NCBI GenBank assembly: GCA_018064905.1
Contig: JAGHUJ010000023.1
Coordinates: 29,711-93,710, forward strand
Direction: 5' to 3'
Length of the DNA stretch: 64,000 nucleotides
DNA from: Candidatus Treponema equifaecale
Lineage (GTDB): Bacteria > Spirochaetota > Spirochaetia > Treponematales > Treponemataceae
Notes under the pieces: generated by a model
What the model saw: only the letters and a program-made list of their open reading frames with translations
The model's database searches: none
Told to the model about the DNA's origin: nothing
Translations under genes and position numbers: made by a program
Shown here: piece by piece, positions 25,020-34,229 of the stretch
Layout of the letters: every line of letters starts with the position of its first letter
Position numbering within the stretch: position 1 is the first letter of the stretch

Positions 25020-25982
25020 CTATTCCGTTTGTGCTGGGGAAGCAGGCTGAGCTGGAGCAGGGGATGCTGGTGACGGCTGCTGTGCATTTGCCTGTGGTTG
25101 AGCTTTTGCCGCTGCCTGAGCCTGCTGTACATGTGCTGCCTTTGCTGCGGCCAGCTGATCTGTAACTGAAAGCTGTGTTTTGCGTACTGCAGTAAGGTAG
25201 TTGTTTAAGTGCAGTTTGAATGGCAATGGAATTGATGTTTCGTCAAATTTAATGCTGACTGCACAGATGTCTTTTCTTCCCTGAATCAAATCTGCAGAAA
25301 CAATCATACCATTGATTGAAACTACTTCCTGCGGCTCGTCAAATTCAAGTCTGAGGACAGAAGGCTTGTTTGCAAGGAACTGTGACAGACCGATAAGGAG
25401 AACTTTTGCACCAGAGAATGAAATGTCTCTGAGAACACAATGTCTTGGAACACCTTGAACGATTACAACACATTCTTCCTTTGTGAGTCCAAGCTTTCGT
25501 TTGCTGTCTTCATTGATTACAACCCTTTCTTCTCTGCGGCGAATCGCATTTGCATTTGCTTCAAGAAGTCTTCCTACGATTTCAATCAAATCATCAGGCG
25601 GACGCTGAGTAAACTGAAGAGTAACTACAACAAGATCCTTGGAATTCATGTAAGGCTGCATTTTTGCAACCCTGGCTGAAACCAGGAATGTGATTATGTC
25701 CTTGTCCTGTTCTGAAAAACAGAAGCGCAGGTTTACAGTCTGATTCTGATTGTCTTTGTTGGCCAATGCAGCAAAAGCTCCGCCTTTAGTTCCGACGATA
25801 ATTTTTGCAGCCATAAAAGATGTGGAATTAATGATACAAGGCCACTGACCACCGTTGCACTTAATATACACCTGTCTTGGATCCAAGCCCAATGCACGGA
25901 TTATGTCCTTTGTGAAAGTTACTTCTGTGTCGCGATACTGGTCGTAATATTTTGTAAGCTGTTGACTTGTAGCAATACCCAT
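25020..25982 (-). CDS. PilZ-domain cyclic-di-GMP receptor
   Basis: A 320-residue protein with an N-terminal YcgR-like domain (about 15-150) and a PilZ domain (about 150-285). The c-di-GMP motifs RRREERVV and DISFSGAKV (RxxxR and D/NxSxxG) are intact, so ligand binding is expected. The Ala/Gln/Pro-rich tail (about 285-320) is disordered. The start at 25982 (MGIATSQQLTKYYDQYRDTEV) fits the treponeme family; a longer TTG frame to 26018 is less likely. The related T. denticola protein TDE0214 binds c-di-GMP and affects motility. It is followed after 6 bases by a TPR gene. Confidence 0.9.
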   Translation of the reverse strand: MGIATSQQLTKYYDQYRDTEVTFTKDIIRALGLDPRQVYIKCNGGQWPCIINSTSFMAAKIIVGTKGGAFAALANKDNQNQTVNLRFCFSEQDKDIITFLVSARVAKMQPYMNSKDLVVVTLQFTQRPPDDLIEIVGRLLEANANAIRRREERVVINEDSKRKLGLTKEECVVIVQGVPRHCVLRDISFSGAKVLLIGLSQFLANKPSVLRLEFDEPQEVVSINGMIVSADLIQGRKDICAVSIKFDETSIPLPFKLHLNNYLTAVRKTQLSVTDQLAAAKAAHVQQAQAAAKAQPQANAQQPSPASPAPAQPASPAQTE

Positions 25983-26085
25983 AAAGATAATTTTAACCCA
26001 ATATAGTCTAATGGTCAAATGAAAACATGCCGATAATGTCCGGTTGTCTTCAATTTTTTAAAACAACCTTAAATAAAATTCCGGA

Positions 26086-27159
26086 TTATCGAAGATTGTC
26101 GTTGTTCTGTTTTTCGCGATTCTTTTCCATTACAAAGCTGATGAAGTGGTCTTCCAGTGTTTTGTGCGGGCCCGGAATATTCAGACGCTTTCTGGCGCGG
26201 GCATTGTCTCTTCGAAGTGTGTACTGCTGGTAGAAATCGCGGTAATCTTCGCTGACATCTGTCTTAACGTCTGCACCCAAGAATGATGAAACTTCATCAC
26301 GGCCAATTGCACCGATTCCCTGTTCCTTAAGAATGGATTTAAGCTTTGTTATCTGCTCGTATGAAATTCCGAACAAAAATTCTTCCATAGCCTGGTTTAC
26401 ATCAGGTGTTCCAAGCTGAGTCTTGATGAATTCGCTCCACTGGTCGTCCAGCTGAAATGAAATCATAATAAGCTCGCTGGTACCCATCATAGTCCCAAAA
26501 GCCGGCGCAAGTCTTGAACGGGCCTTCCATACGGACTGCAATACAGGTGAAATATCTGAAATGTTCTGGTCGGCACGATGTTCCCAAAGCAAAAGTAAGG
26601 AAAGAGCCAGCTGGCGGCGGGAATCCATGGAAAGAGAAGTGTCACGAATCAAATTCAGGTAGACATCCTCTGCAAGAAGCAGAAACATCATTGAAACTGT
26701 CTCATCGTGGAATGCTCTGTTGAATTTATCCTCAAAACCTGCATTTTTTGAAAGTTTTTCCAGTGAGGAGAATGTATGAAGCTTTGAAACAAGAAATCCT
26801 TTGCCAAGAGTTGCTTTAGATGGCAGCTGAAGGGTTGTGTCACCTTCACGGGTTGAGTTTATGAGTGACTCAATCAGGGACTGAGGTGTTCGTGAACCAA
26901 CTGTAAGATCTGCCCGTTCCAAAAGTGAAGGGAAGTTCGCAATAGCCAATGCCAGCTGCTTTAAGTCTTCGATTCTTTTGTTCAGCAGCTCCAGGTGCTC
27001 TACGTCTGTTTCTGCAAGTTTTGCACGAAGCTCAACTACCATTTCCCGCTGTTTTTCAGTGAAAACGACGATACCAGTGTCAATTTCTTCACCGGTTGGT
27101 TTTTCTTCTTCAAAAAATTCACTGAGGTCTACTGATGTGAACTGATTTTCGGCTTCCAT
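26086..27159 (-). CDS. Conserved hypothetical protein upstream of the PilZ gene
   Basis: A 357-residue soluble, mostly helical protein that I do not recognise. The N-terminus is acidic (SVDLSEFFEEEKPTGEEIDTGIVVF). The middle includes TPQSLIESLINSTREGDTTLQLPSKATLGKGFLVSKLHTF and a long helical block (RQLALSLLLLWEHRADQNISDISPVLQSVW). No membrane segments. It is the first gene of a transcript that continues, after 103 bases, into the PilZ and TPR genes. A role in flagellar or c-di-GMP signalling is possible from context only. Confidence 0.75.
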   Translation of the reverse strand: MEAENQFTSVDLSEFFEEEKPTGEEIDTGIVVFTEKQREMVVELRAKLAETDVEHLELLNKRIEDLKQLALAIANFPSLLERADLTVGSRTPQSLIESLINSTREGDTTLQLPSKATLGKGFLVSKLHTFSSLEKLSKNAGFEDKFNRAFHDETVSMMFLLLAEDVYLNLIRDTSLSMDSRRQLALSLLLLWEHRADQNISDISPVLQSVWKARSRLAPAFGTMMGTSELIMISFQLDDQWSEFIKTQLGTPDVNQAMEEFLFGISYEQITKLKSILKEQGIGAIGRDEVSSFLGADVKTDVSEDYRDFYQQYTLRRDNARARKRLNIPGPHKTLEDHFISFVMEKNREKQNNDNLR

Positions 27160-27208
27160 TTTTTTCTTTCTTCTTTTCTTAAAATTTCTAAAATCTCTAA
27201 TTGTTTAA

Positions 27209-27236
27209 AGTATACCACAGTTTTGACTAATTTCAA
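27209..27236 (-). promoter_or_regulatory. Promoter of the hypothetical-PilZ-TPR transcript
   Basis: On the minus strand TTGAAA (27231-27236), a 16-bp spacer and TG-G-TATACT (27209-27214, extended -10). It lies about 50 bases upstream of the ATG at 27159. Confidence 0.7.
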
Positions 27237-27262
27237 CAATGCAAACAGCCGAATTTCTAAGT

Positions 27263-28567
27263 ATGAAAAAGTTTTTTGTTTTCTTTTTAGTATGTTTTTG
27301 TTGTTTTTCTTCAGTTTTTGCAGCTGAAGATATGTTGATATTGAGTCAGGACATTCGTATTGAAGCTGACAAGGGCAATGATTTTAAAACTGCCGGTGGA
27401 TATCATCTTTATATAAGGAAGAAACCGGGAATTGAATCTGTCATGCTTGTTGAAACGACAAAGGATCCTGAAGGAAAAGAAGACAATTACGCTTACAGAG
27501 CCTTGGAATACAATCCTGTTAACGGAGACGAAATTCGTTATCTGAATGGAAAGGTTCTGGATTCAAAATATGCAAGATACAGCCTCATTGATTCCACTGC
27601 AGAAGCTGATGAAATTTTCGGTCAGGCCTTTCATATTTATATTCCTTCAGAAATTGCATACGGTTATCCCTGGACCAGAAACGGTACTGTTCAGATTGAC
27701 CGTGGAACCTTCATCAACATTCGCTCTTTCAGCAAAAAATATGGAGACTACACTGGAGAATATGCTGACAATGCCTTTATGTTCGATTTTGGCGCACCTG
27801 TAATAAGAAGAAAACCAAAACCAGCTCCTGTAGTGATTGAAAAACCTGTTCCTGCACCTGTAGTTCCACCTGCACCTCCTGCACCAGTTCCAGAACCAGA
27901 GCCAGATCCGATTGAGGAACCTGAAGTAATCATTCTTACGGACAACTACAATTCCATTGCCGCTGAGAAATTCAAGGAAATCGCAGATTTTGGAAATGGT
28001 GAAATGTATTTTTCAAAAGGACCAAAATTTCTTCCTGCAGATGTGATGAAGGCCCTGGATTCAATTTCACCAAAAAAGAAGGTTGATGTGGTGTTTGCCA
28101 TTGATACAACCGGTTCAATGAAAGACGACATGCAGGAGCTTAAGGAAGTGTGGATTCCAGAGCTTATTGAAAAAGTGAAGGAATTTGAGAGCCTTAGACT
28201 GGGACTTTTGCTTTATCGTGATTACGGTGACACTTACAGATATATGGATCTTCCTGTCCGCCGCTATGATTTTACTGAGAATGTTGAATATTTTAAGAAA
28301 AATCTGAATGAAGTGAAGATTCTTGGAAAGGAAGGCGGAGATATTCCTGAAGCAGTTTATGAGGCTCTGTATGCTTCAATGGATTTTTATAAATGGCGAT
28401 ATGACGCTTACAGAAAAATTATTCTGATTGGTGATGCTGAACCTCATCCAAAGCCAAGAGGTCTTGGAAAATTCTCAAAGGATCTGGTTGAAACAATCGC
28501 AAAACAGAAAGGAATTGTCATCGACACAATTATCGTGCCTGATGACAAATCAGAAAGAGGCCGTTAG
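27263..28567 (+). CDS. Secreted von Willebrand factor A-domain protein
   Basis: A 434-residue exported protein. Signal peptide MKKFFVFFLVCFCCFSSVFA, an N-terminal beta-rich domain (about 22-180), a Pro-rich linker (about 185-220, PAPVVIEKPVPAPVVPPAPP type) and a VWA domain (about 270-434) whose MIDAS motif reads VVFAIDTTGSMKDDM, followed by LLLYRDYGD and IILIGDAEPHP. The start at 27263 gives a proper signal peptide; the open frame reaches 27239. VWA proteins of this kind bind protein ligands through a metal. Its end overlaps the convergent lipoprotein gene by 4 bases. Confidence 0.87.
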   Translation: MKKFFVFFLVCFCCFSSVFAAEDMLILSQDIRIEADKGNDFKTAGGYHLYIRKKPGIESVMLVETTKDPEGKEDNYAYRALEYNPVNGDEIRYLNGKVLDSKYARYSLIDSTAEADEIFGQAFHIYIPSEIAYGYPWTRNGTVQIDRGTFINIRSFSKKYGDYTGEYADNAFMFDFGAPVIRRKPKPAPVVIEKPVPAPVVPPAPPAPVPEPEPDPIEEPEVIILTDNYNSIAAEKFKEIADFGNGEMYFSKGPKFLPADVMKALDSISPKKKVDVVFAIDTTGSMKDDMQELKEVWIPELIEKVKEFESLRLGLLLYRDYGDTYRYMDLPVRRYDFTENVEYFKKNLNEVKILGKEGGDIPEAVYEALYASMDFYKWRYDAYRKIILIGDAEPHPKPRGLGKFSKDLVETIAKQKGIVIDTIIVPDDKSERGR

Positions 28568-28950
28568 TTTTTTGCTGGAATTTTAGCAAGTTCCAGCTTT
28601 GCCAGTTTTTCATAGGCACCTGGAATTTCACCTGGTGCTGTGTGGGCATAAAGTGAAACAACTTCGTTCAGGATTACGGAAGCCTTTTCGTAGTCCTTTT
28701 CTTTTATGTAGATGTGTCCGATTTCGTAGCTTGCTTCTGCATAAATTGGAAGTGCATCGGCATAGCGTTCTGTAACGGCATTGTAGTAGCAGAGGGCAGC
28801 CTTGTAATTGCCGGATTCAAAGGCGTCCTGTCCTTTCTGAATGAGTTCCTGTGCTGTAAGTTCCATTGGAATTTCCTTTGGAACGGATGAACAGGATGCA
28901 AATACAAAAAATATTGAGATAAGTGCCAGGTTAAGAATTAATTTTTTCAT
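28564..28950 (-). CDS. TPR-like lipoprotein
   Basis: A 128-residue lipoprotein (lipobox FASC) with two to three TPR-like helices: LIQKGQDAFESGNYKAALCYYNAVTERYADALPIYAEASYEIGHIYIKEKDYEKASVILNEVVSLY. It probably acts as a periplasmic scaffold. Transcribed alone, convergent with the VWA gene and divergent from the kinase-like gene. Confidence 0.85.
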   Translation of the reverse strand: MKKLILNLALISIFFVFASCSSVPKEIPMELTAQELIQKGQDAFESGNYKAALCYYNAVTERYADALPIYAEASYEIGHIYIKEKDYEKASVILNEVVSLYAHTAPGEIPGAYEKLAKLELAKIPAKN

Positions 28951-29028
28951 AAATTTATTTTACCATTTCTTTTAGACTTGTGATACAATTTTTAGCAGAA
29001 AAAAACGATTTCATCAGGAGGTTCACCT

Positions 29029-29850
29029 ATGGCTGTAATAACAATTTCTCGACAATATTTTTCTGGCGGTGATGAGATTGCGCAGATGGTTGCTGAAAAA
29101 CTGGGCTATAAGCTTTATGACCGTAATGCCGTTTACAAAAAAATAATTGAGCTGGGCTGTCCTGAAGAAAAAATCAAGAATTATGATGAGGTTCGTCCTG
29201 GAATTTTTTCTGCACTTTCAAAGTACAATGATGAATATCTTTACTATCTTAAGACTGCGATTCTTACAATTGCCGAGGAAGGAAACTGTGTAATTGAAGG
29301 CCGTGGTGCCTGCTTTATTCTGGAAGGAATTGAAAATCATGTTTCTGTCCGGGTTTTTGAGGATGCTGAGGACAGAATCAGAAAGCTGGCAGAAAAAGAC
29401 GGAATTTCGCTTCAGACTGCTGCAAGAAAAATAATCAGGTCAGACAAAAAACAGTACAACTTCATAAAATATTATTTTGATGCTGATATCCGTCAGGCAA
29501 GGGAGCAGAATCTTTTGCTGAACACCAGTATTTCAGACGTGACTTCCTGTGCACAGGCCATCATCGGTTTTACAAAAGCTGTGGCAACTTCAGAACGGGA
29601 ACACAAAGGTGATGAAGTCCTGGGTGAATTGCTGCTTGGTCAGAAAATCATCAATATGCTTCGATTCGTGTATTTCATCGACATTGACTCAATGAAGGCC
29701 GAAGTTGAAGACAAGAAGATCACGTTGCAGGGAATCGCCAGCACAAAGGGAATCGTGGACAATGCCATCAAAATCCTGAACTGTGAATTCTCAGACTATG
29801 ATGTTGTCTCAAAAATTCGCATAGTTCAAGGCGGAATGGGAGAACGGTAG
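29029..29850 (+). CDS. Cytidylate kinase-like family protein
   Basis: A 273-residue protein of the cytidylate-kinase-like family (AAA/P-loop fold, PF13189). It opens with ITISRQYFSGGDEIAQMVAEKLGYKLYDRN, in which the P-loop is altered to SRQYFSGGDEIA, and has VIEGRGACFIL and VRVFEDAEDRIRKLAEKDGIS. The C-terminal ~70 residues (SMKAEVEDKKITLQGIASTKGIVDNAIKIL) resemble a BON/hyperosmotic-type fold, so it is a fusion. The ATG has an excellent CAGGAGG 9 bases upstream. True CMP kinase activity is uncertain. Confidence 0.8.
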   Translation: MAVITISRQYFSGGDEIAQMVAEKLGYKLYDRNAVYKKIIELGCPEEKIKNYDEVRPGIFSALSKYNDEYLYYLKTAILTIAEEGNCVIEGRGACFILEGIENHVSVRVFEDAEDRIRKLAEKDGISLQTAARKIIRSDKKQYNFIKYYFDADIRQAREQNLLLNTSISDVTSCAQAIIGFTKAVATSEREHKGDEVLGELLLGQKIINMLRFVYFIDIDSMKAEVEDKKITLQGIASTKGIVDNAIKILNCEFSDYDVVSKIRIVQGGMGER

Positions 29851-29955
29851 AAGACTGGAGAGTTGAGGACTGTTTTTGCTTCATAATAGAATATTCTTTT
29901 TTCTTTTTTAAATTTCCATGATAGAATATCAAAACATCTTTTAGGAGTGATATAA

Positions 29956-30411
29956 ATGAAAAAAATTATTTTATTAGTTCTGACAGTTTTTATGACTGCT
30001 GCCCTTTATGCACAGAATGCAAAATCAACAGGTCTTACAGACAAAGATGTGCAGAATTTTGCAAAACATTTCAATTCTATTTCCGCTGATATGGAAAAGG
30101 CTTTTGGAGATGGTGCTGAAAACCAGGGTTACATTTCAAAAAAAGCCGATTATTTGAAAGCTGAAAAAATTCTTGCAAAATATGGCTTTACCGGTACAGA
30201 CGCAGTAGAAAAATATGCAATGCTTGGCCGATGTGTTGGTGTTCTCACTGTAGAAAAAAGTGGTGCCATGGAAATGTACAAGGCTATGGGAATGGCAGGA
30301 ATGGATCCTATGGCCGCACAGAGACCTTATATCAATCAGAAAGACTATGAGGTTGTTGAAAGAAACTGGGCCGCTGTTGCAAAAGCAATTGCTTACGAAG
30401 GTGCTCAGTAA
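29956..30411 (+). CDS. Secreted hypothetical protein
   Basis: A 151-residue exported protein (MKKIILLVLTVFMTAALYAQNA) with a good TAGGAG site. The mature part is helical and contains DVQNFAKHFNSISADMEKAF and a Met-rich stretch MEMYKAMGMAGMDPMAAQR. Family not recognised. It is followed by a GC-hairpin terminator embedded in the tandem duplication. Confidence 0.75.
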   Translation: MKKIILLVLTVFMTAALYAQNAKSTGLTDKDVQNFAKHFNSISADMEKAFGDGAENQGYISKKADYLKAEKILAKYGFTGTDAVEKYAMLGRCVGVLTVEKSGAMEMYKAMGMAGMDPMAAQRPYINQKDYEVVERNWAAVAKAIAYEGAQ

Positions 30412-30486
30412 GATGCAGAACAGGAAACTGCATTGTTTGATTTTCTCTGAAAGATTTCAAACACGCAGTCTCCACGGATATTCTGT

Positions 30487-30706
30487 CCTGTCCTAACAAG
30501 AATTGCCAGATGGCAATCCTTGCATTTCAGTTAAAAATTTCTGCGGCATCCGTGCCGCAATTTTATTTGTCAAGAAATGTTTTGCATTTCTTGTGGAGCG
30601 TTAGCGACAGAATTCACGGACATCCTGTCCTAACAAGAATTGCCAAATGGCAATCCTTGCATTTCAGTTAAAAATTTCTGCGGCATCCGTGCCGCAATTT
30701 TATTTG
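30487..30706. repeat. Direct duplication of an 83-bp block, second copy running into glyA
   Basis: Copy 1 is 30487-30569 and copy 2 is 30624-30706, with one difference (CCAGATGG versus CCAAATGG). Each copy carries two hairpins: AATTGCCA..TGGCAATC and TGCGGCATCCGTGCCGCA followed by ATTTTATTT. The 54-bp spacer holds CAAGAAATGTTTTGCATTTCTTG. Copy 2 includes the glyA stop codon and its last codons, so the duplication reached the edge of the gene. Confidence 0.9.
30542..30568 (+). terminator. Hairpin terminator after the gene at 29956
   Basis: Stem TGCGGCA/TGCCGCA with loop TCCG, followed by ATTTTATTT. It lies 130 bases after the stop codon and is repeated at 30679-30705. Confidence 0.6.
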
Positions 30707-32199
30707 CAAAATTCTTTCTTCAAGAAATCCAAATCCAATTCTGGGTAGAGAACGAACTTGCTCAAAAGTGCCTGAACTCTCTTTGAAGCAGCTTCTTTTA
30801 CTGCTGGGTCGAGCTCAATCTTGAGCTTAGCTGGTTTTCCGTCTTTTGTAACGCCTGGTTTTGTTCCCTTGAGAACCTGGTCGATGATTGAAGCAACTTC
30901 TTTCATTTCTTCTTCTTTCATTCCCAAAGTTGTGAGGGCTGGAGTACCAAGGCGGAGACCTGAAGTATACCATGCACCGTTCTTGTCATAAGGAAGTGCG
31001 TTTGCGTTAACTGTAACACCAGCCTGGAACATTGCAGCTTCAGCCTGTTTACCTGTAAGGCCGTAAGATGTTACGTCAGCAAGCATAAGGTGGTTGTCTG
31101 TACCGTCTGTCTGGAGACGAACGCCAAGAGCCTGAAGTTCTTTAGCCAGAGCCTTAGAGTTTGCAACAACCTGTGCTGCGTAATCCTGATATTCCTTTGT
31201 GTTTGCTTCTTTGAAAGCCAAAGCTTTTGCAGCCATTACGTGTGGAAGTGGACCACCCAAAACCATTGGACAACCCTTGTTTACGTAGTCAGCAAATTCT
31301 TTCTTACAGAGAATCATGGCACCGCGTGGACCACGGAGTGTTTTGTGTGTTGTTGTTGTAACGATGTCTGCCCATTTTACTGGATCTTCATCGCCTGTGA
31401 ACACTTTACCAGCAACGAGACCTGCGAAGTGTGACATATCTACCATGAGAACTGCTCCAACTTTGTCTGCGATTTCGCGGAAACGTTTAAAGTTGATTGC
31501 TCTTGGATAAGCTGAATAACCAGTCAAAAGGATGAGAGGTTTAACTTCCATTGCCTGCTTTTCGATTGCATCGTAGTCCAGGAGACCTGTTTTTTCATCA
31601 ACGCCGTATGGATGAGATTCAAACATGCGGGCAGAAACGTTCATTTTGTAACCGTGTGTAAGGTGGCCACCGCAAGAGTAGTCCAGACCCATCAATTTCT
31701 GGTTTCCGAAGCGTTTGCGGAGTTCTGTGAACTGTTCTTCTGTAAGATCGTTGAGTGATTTTACACCAAGTTCTTCCAAAGTTGGTGTTTCAACCTTTGC
31801 AGAAAGAATTGCCCAGTATGCAACCAGATTTGTGTCAGCGCCTGAGTGTGGCTGAACGTATGCATAGTCTGCACCAAAAAGGGCTTCTGCTTCGCGGGCT
31901 GCTGTCATTTCTACAGAGTCAACGTTTACACAGCCACCATAGTAGCGGTGTTCTGGATAGCCTTCAGCATATTTGTCTGTAAGAAGGTTTCCCATTGCTG
32001 CCTGAACTGCCAGTGAACAGTAGTTTTCAGAAGCGATGAGCTTAAGGTGTGAGCGCTGGTTTTCGATTTCGTTTACAACGTCAGCAGCGATTGAAGGATT
32101 TACAGTTGCAACCTGCTGAAGATTAGCAACGTAAGCACACATTGCAGCAGTTGGTTTGTTGCCGCAAGAAGAAAGATAATTCTCTAATGGTGTAGCCAT
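30700..32199 (-). CDS. glyA: Serine hydroxymethyltransferase
   Basis: GlyA interconverts serine and glycine with tetrahydrofolate, using PLP. Signature parts: HLKLIASENYCSLAVQAAMG, NVDSVEMTAAREAEALFGADYAYVQPHSGADTN, VDMSHFAGLVAGKVF, and the PLP-lysine motif TTTTHKTLRGPRG. At 499 residues it is longer than typical GlyA (about 415-420). The extra stretch (about 115-170: AILSAKVETPTLEELGVKSLNDLTEEQFTE) lies after PHSGADTN and is characteristic of the treponeme form. The ATG at 32199 is chosen because GGAG is 9 bases upstream. Confidence 0.97.
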   Translation of the reverse strand: MATPLENYLSSCGNKPTAAMCAYVANLQQVATVNPSIAADVVNEIENQRSHLKLIASENYCSLAVQAAMGNLLTDKYAEGYPEHRYYGGCVNVDSVEMTAAREAEALFGADYAYVQPHSGADTNLVAYWAILSAKVETPTLEELGVKSLNDLTEEQFTELRKRFGNQKLMGLDYSCGGHLTHGYKMNVSARMFESHPYGVDEKTGLLDYDAIEKQAMEVKPLILLTGYSAYPRAINFKRFREIADKVGAVLMVDMSHFAGLVAGKVFTGDEDPVKWADIVTTTTHKTLRGPRGAMILCKKEFADYVNKGCPMVLGGPLPHVMAAKALAFKEANTKEYQDYAAQVVANSKALAKELQALGVRLQTDGTDNHLMLADVTSYGLTGKQAEAAMFQAGVTVNANALPYDKNGAWYTSGLRLGTPALTTLGMKEEEMKEVASIIDQVLKGTKPGVTKDGKPAKLKIELDPAVKEAASKRVQALLSKFVLYPELDLDFLKKEFCK

Positions 32200-32270
32200 G
32201 ATTTTTCTCCAAAAATTCAAAAAATAATCGCTACAAGTTTAATGAAAAATCAGGCTCTTTTCAATTAAAT

Positions 32271-34163
32271 TTAAATTTCTTCCAGATCTTCAAGCTCTTC
32301 TGCTGAATCAGCTTCTTCAATCTCTTCCATATCATCAACATCTTCAATTTCTTCAACTTCATCCAAATTTTTTGGTTTAGCTGCGATTTTTGGATTAGCG
32401 ACAGAAGTATCTGAACTGTGATGGATTGCAAATTCTTCAAGGCCTTCCTTGTTTACCAGATTCATCAGAATATGTTTCTTTACGGCGTTCATTTCAATCA
32501 CCATCTTTCGGCTGAGTTCAAGCACTTCTGAGAATTCCAATGTTGCTTCTTTTTCTCGGCCTGCATCCACCAGTTTGATCAAAGTGAGGGCCTTCATTCG
32601 AAGCTCTTCGTTAAGTTCTTTAAGCTGAATCATATTCGGCATACGGCCATACTTTTGAGTTCCGTCACCGTAAAGCCATTTGTCAAAGTCCGAAGTGCCC
32701 TGCTCAACATAATTTGTGATCGTTTTGGAATTGCCGTGGAGATATTCAAGGAGAAGGACGGTCCAGTCAAGGTGAGCATACATTGCTTCAATAACAATCC
32801 AAAGCTCGCTTTTGTCCGCTGTCCATACTTGTTCAGAAACATTTGTAAGCTTGAAGAAGTCAATGTCGCGGCGGATTTCCTCAAGGTTCTTACCGTTTGC
32901 AACAGCATTTACATAAATTGGATCCTGACTGCGGCTCATGGCCAGAGCTTCTGTTGTGTTCTGTTTTACGATGTCCGAAATTTCACTGACACATTCTTCG
33001 ATTCCTTCAAGGCTCTGGTTGTTTTTGTCAATGCTGTCTGAAATGCTTTCAACCTGACGGGAAACAACTTTTTCACCTTCAGAAACAGAAGAGAAGTGGG
33101 CGTTGATTTCTTTGTTTCGCTGAACTACAACTCCATAGTCGTCAATTACCTGTTCAAAAGATGTGATGAAGTCCGTAACCTGAGCAGAAATTTCTCCAAA
33201 GGCAATTCCGGCTTTTTTACTTGATTCAGAGGCATTGCTGATGAAATTTGTCATCTGTTTAAGTGAAGAAGTGATTTCCTTTACATGGCCTGCAGTCTGT
33301 TCACTAAGCTTTCTGATTTCGTCCGCAACTACAGCAAATCCCCGGCCTGCATCTCCTGCGTGTGCTGCTTCAATTGATGCGTTCATGGCAAGAAGGTTTG
33401 TTTCACTGGCAACAGAGGCAATCAGGGAAATTGTCTGGTTCAGAAGAACGATGCCCTTGCTGATTTTTTCTACGTCTGCAACAGTTGTCTTTACAAGGGC
33501 CGCACCGTTTTCAGTTACGCTCTGAAGCTGTGACGAGGACTGTTTCTTGCTGTTCAATTCAACGATTTTTTCATTCAGAGCCTGACCGACTTTTTCAATG
33601 ATTATTCCGGTTTGCTGAATTTCTTCTGCCTGCTGCTGAACCCGCTGACGATATTCCGTAATGTTTTTTCCGATTTCCTGATTTTCTGAGATTGCTGAAT
33701 TTTCAAGGCGTTCAAGATTCTTTACTTTTTCGTGGATGTAGTCGGCACCAAGCGAGATTCGTGATGAATTTGTAACTGCATCCTGAACCTTTGCCAGAAA
33801 TTCGTTGGAATTGTCCTGAGTGTGGATTACGTTAAGTTTGAGCTGATGAAGAAGCTTGTCCAGACGGCCACCGATAAATTCCTGCAGCTTTTCACTGAGC
33901 TTCTGAAGTTCCCTCGCTGGTGTGTGAACCTTGTTTCTGCGTGAAAAGTCACCCTGATAAACTGAATCTATATAATTTGAAAGATGACGAATCTGAAGGT
34001 GAACGAAAATATAATAGGAGAAAAATATCACCAATGCTATGATTGCCGTTCCAATGGCAAAGGCAGAATCAGTTTGTGTGAATTTTTTTAGAAGAATTTC
34101 AGCTGCAACGCAGGCAATGATTGCTACAAGCATTAAAAATGGAAACTTAGTCTTATTATTCAT
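32271..34163 (-). CDS. Methyl-accepting chemotaxis protein with degenerate CZB domain
   Basis: A 630-residue chemoreceptor. Two close N-terminal membrane helices (about 9-28 and 34-55) leave almost no periplasmic loop, so sensing is cytoplasmic or intramembrane. The signalling hairpin includes [47 protein letters not shown]. After it, about 455-570, lies a sequence aligning with the CZB zinc-binding domain: [13 protein letters not shown] and DKWLYGDG are retained, but the usual Cys is Ser and the later two His are absent. The last ~40 residues are almost all acidic ([20 protein letters not shown] type). TTGAAA-17-TAGAAT lies just upstream of the ATG. Confidence 0.95.
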   Translation of the reverse strand: MNNKTKFPFLMLVAIIACVAAEILLKKFTQTDSAFAIGTAIIALVIFFSYYIFVHLQIRHLSNYIDSVYQGDFSRRNKVHTPARELQKLSEKLQEFIGGRLDKLLHQLKLNVIHTQDNSNEFLAKVQDAVTNSSRISLGADYIHEKVKNLERLENSAISENQEIGKNITEYRQRVQQQAEEIQQTGIIIEKVGQALNEKIVELNSKKQSSSQLQSVTENGAALVKTTVADVEKISKGIVLLNQTISLIASVASETNLLAMNASIEAAHAGDAGRGFAVVADEIRKLSEQTAGHVKEITSSLKQMTNFISNASESSKKAGIAFGEISAQVTDFITSFEQVIDDYGVVVQRNKEINAHFSSVSEGEKVVSRQVESISDSIDKNNQSLEGIEECVSEISDIVKQNTTEALAMSRSQDPIYVNAVANGKNLEEIRRDIDFFKLTNVSEQVWTADKSELWIVIEAMYAHLDWTVLLLEYLHGNSKTITNYVEQGTSDFDKWLYGDGTQKYGRMPNMIQLKELNEELRMKALTLIKLVDAGREKEATLEFSEVLELSRKMVIEMNAVKKHILMNLVNKEGLEEFAIHHSSDTSVANPKIAAKPKNLDEVEEIEDVDDMEEIEEADSAEELEDLEEI

Positions 34164-34172
34164 ATCCTTTTT

Positions 34173-34201
34173 ATTCTATAATCAAAACATTAGATTTTCA
34201 A
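34173..34201 (-). promoter_or_regulatory. Promoter of the MCP gene
   Basis: TTGAAA (34196-34201), 17-bp spacer, TAGAAT (34173-34178) on the minus strand, 9 bases before the ATG. It overlaps the -35 of the divergent hslO promoter, so the two genes may compete for polymerase. Confidence 0.6.
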
Positions 34202-34223
34202 TTTTTTTCTAATACGGTAGAAT
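34195..34223 (+). promoter_or_regulatory. Promoter of hslO
   Basis: TTTTCA (34195-34200, 4/6), 17-bp spacer, TAGAAT (34218-34223). The hslO ATG is 6 bases further and has no Shine-Dalgarno sequence, so a leaderless mRNA is predicted. Confidence 0.5.
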
Positions 34224-34229
34224 AAAAGA

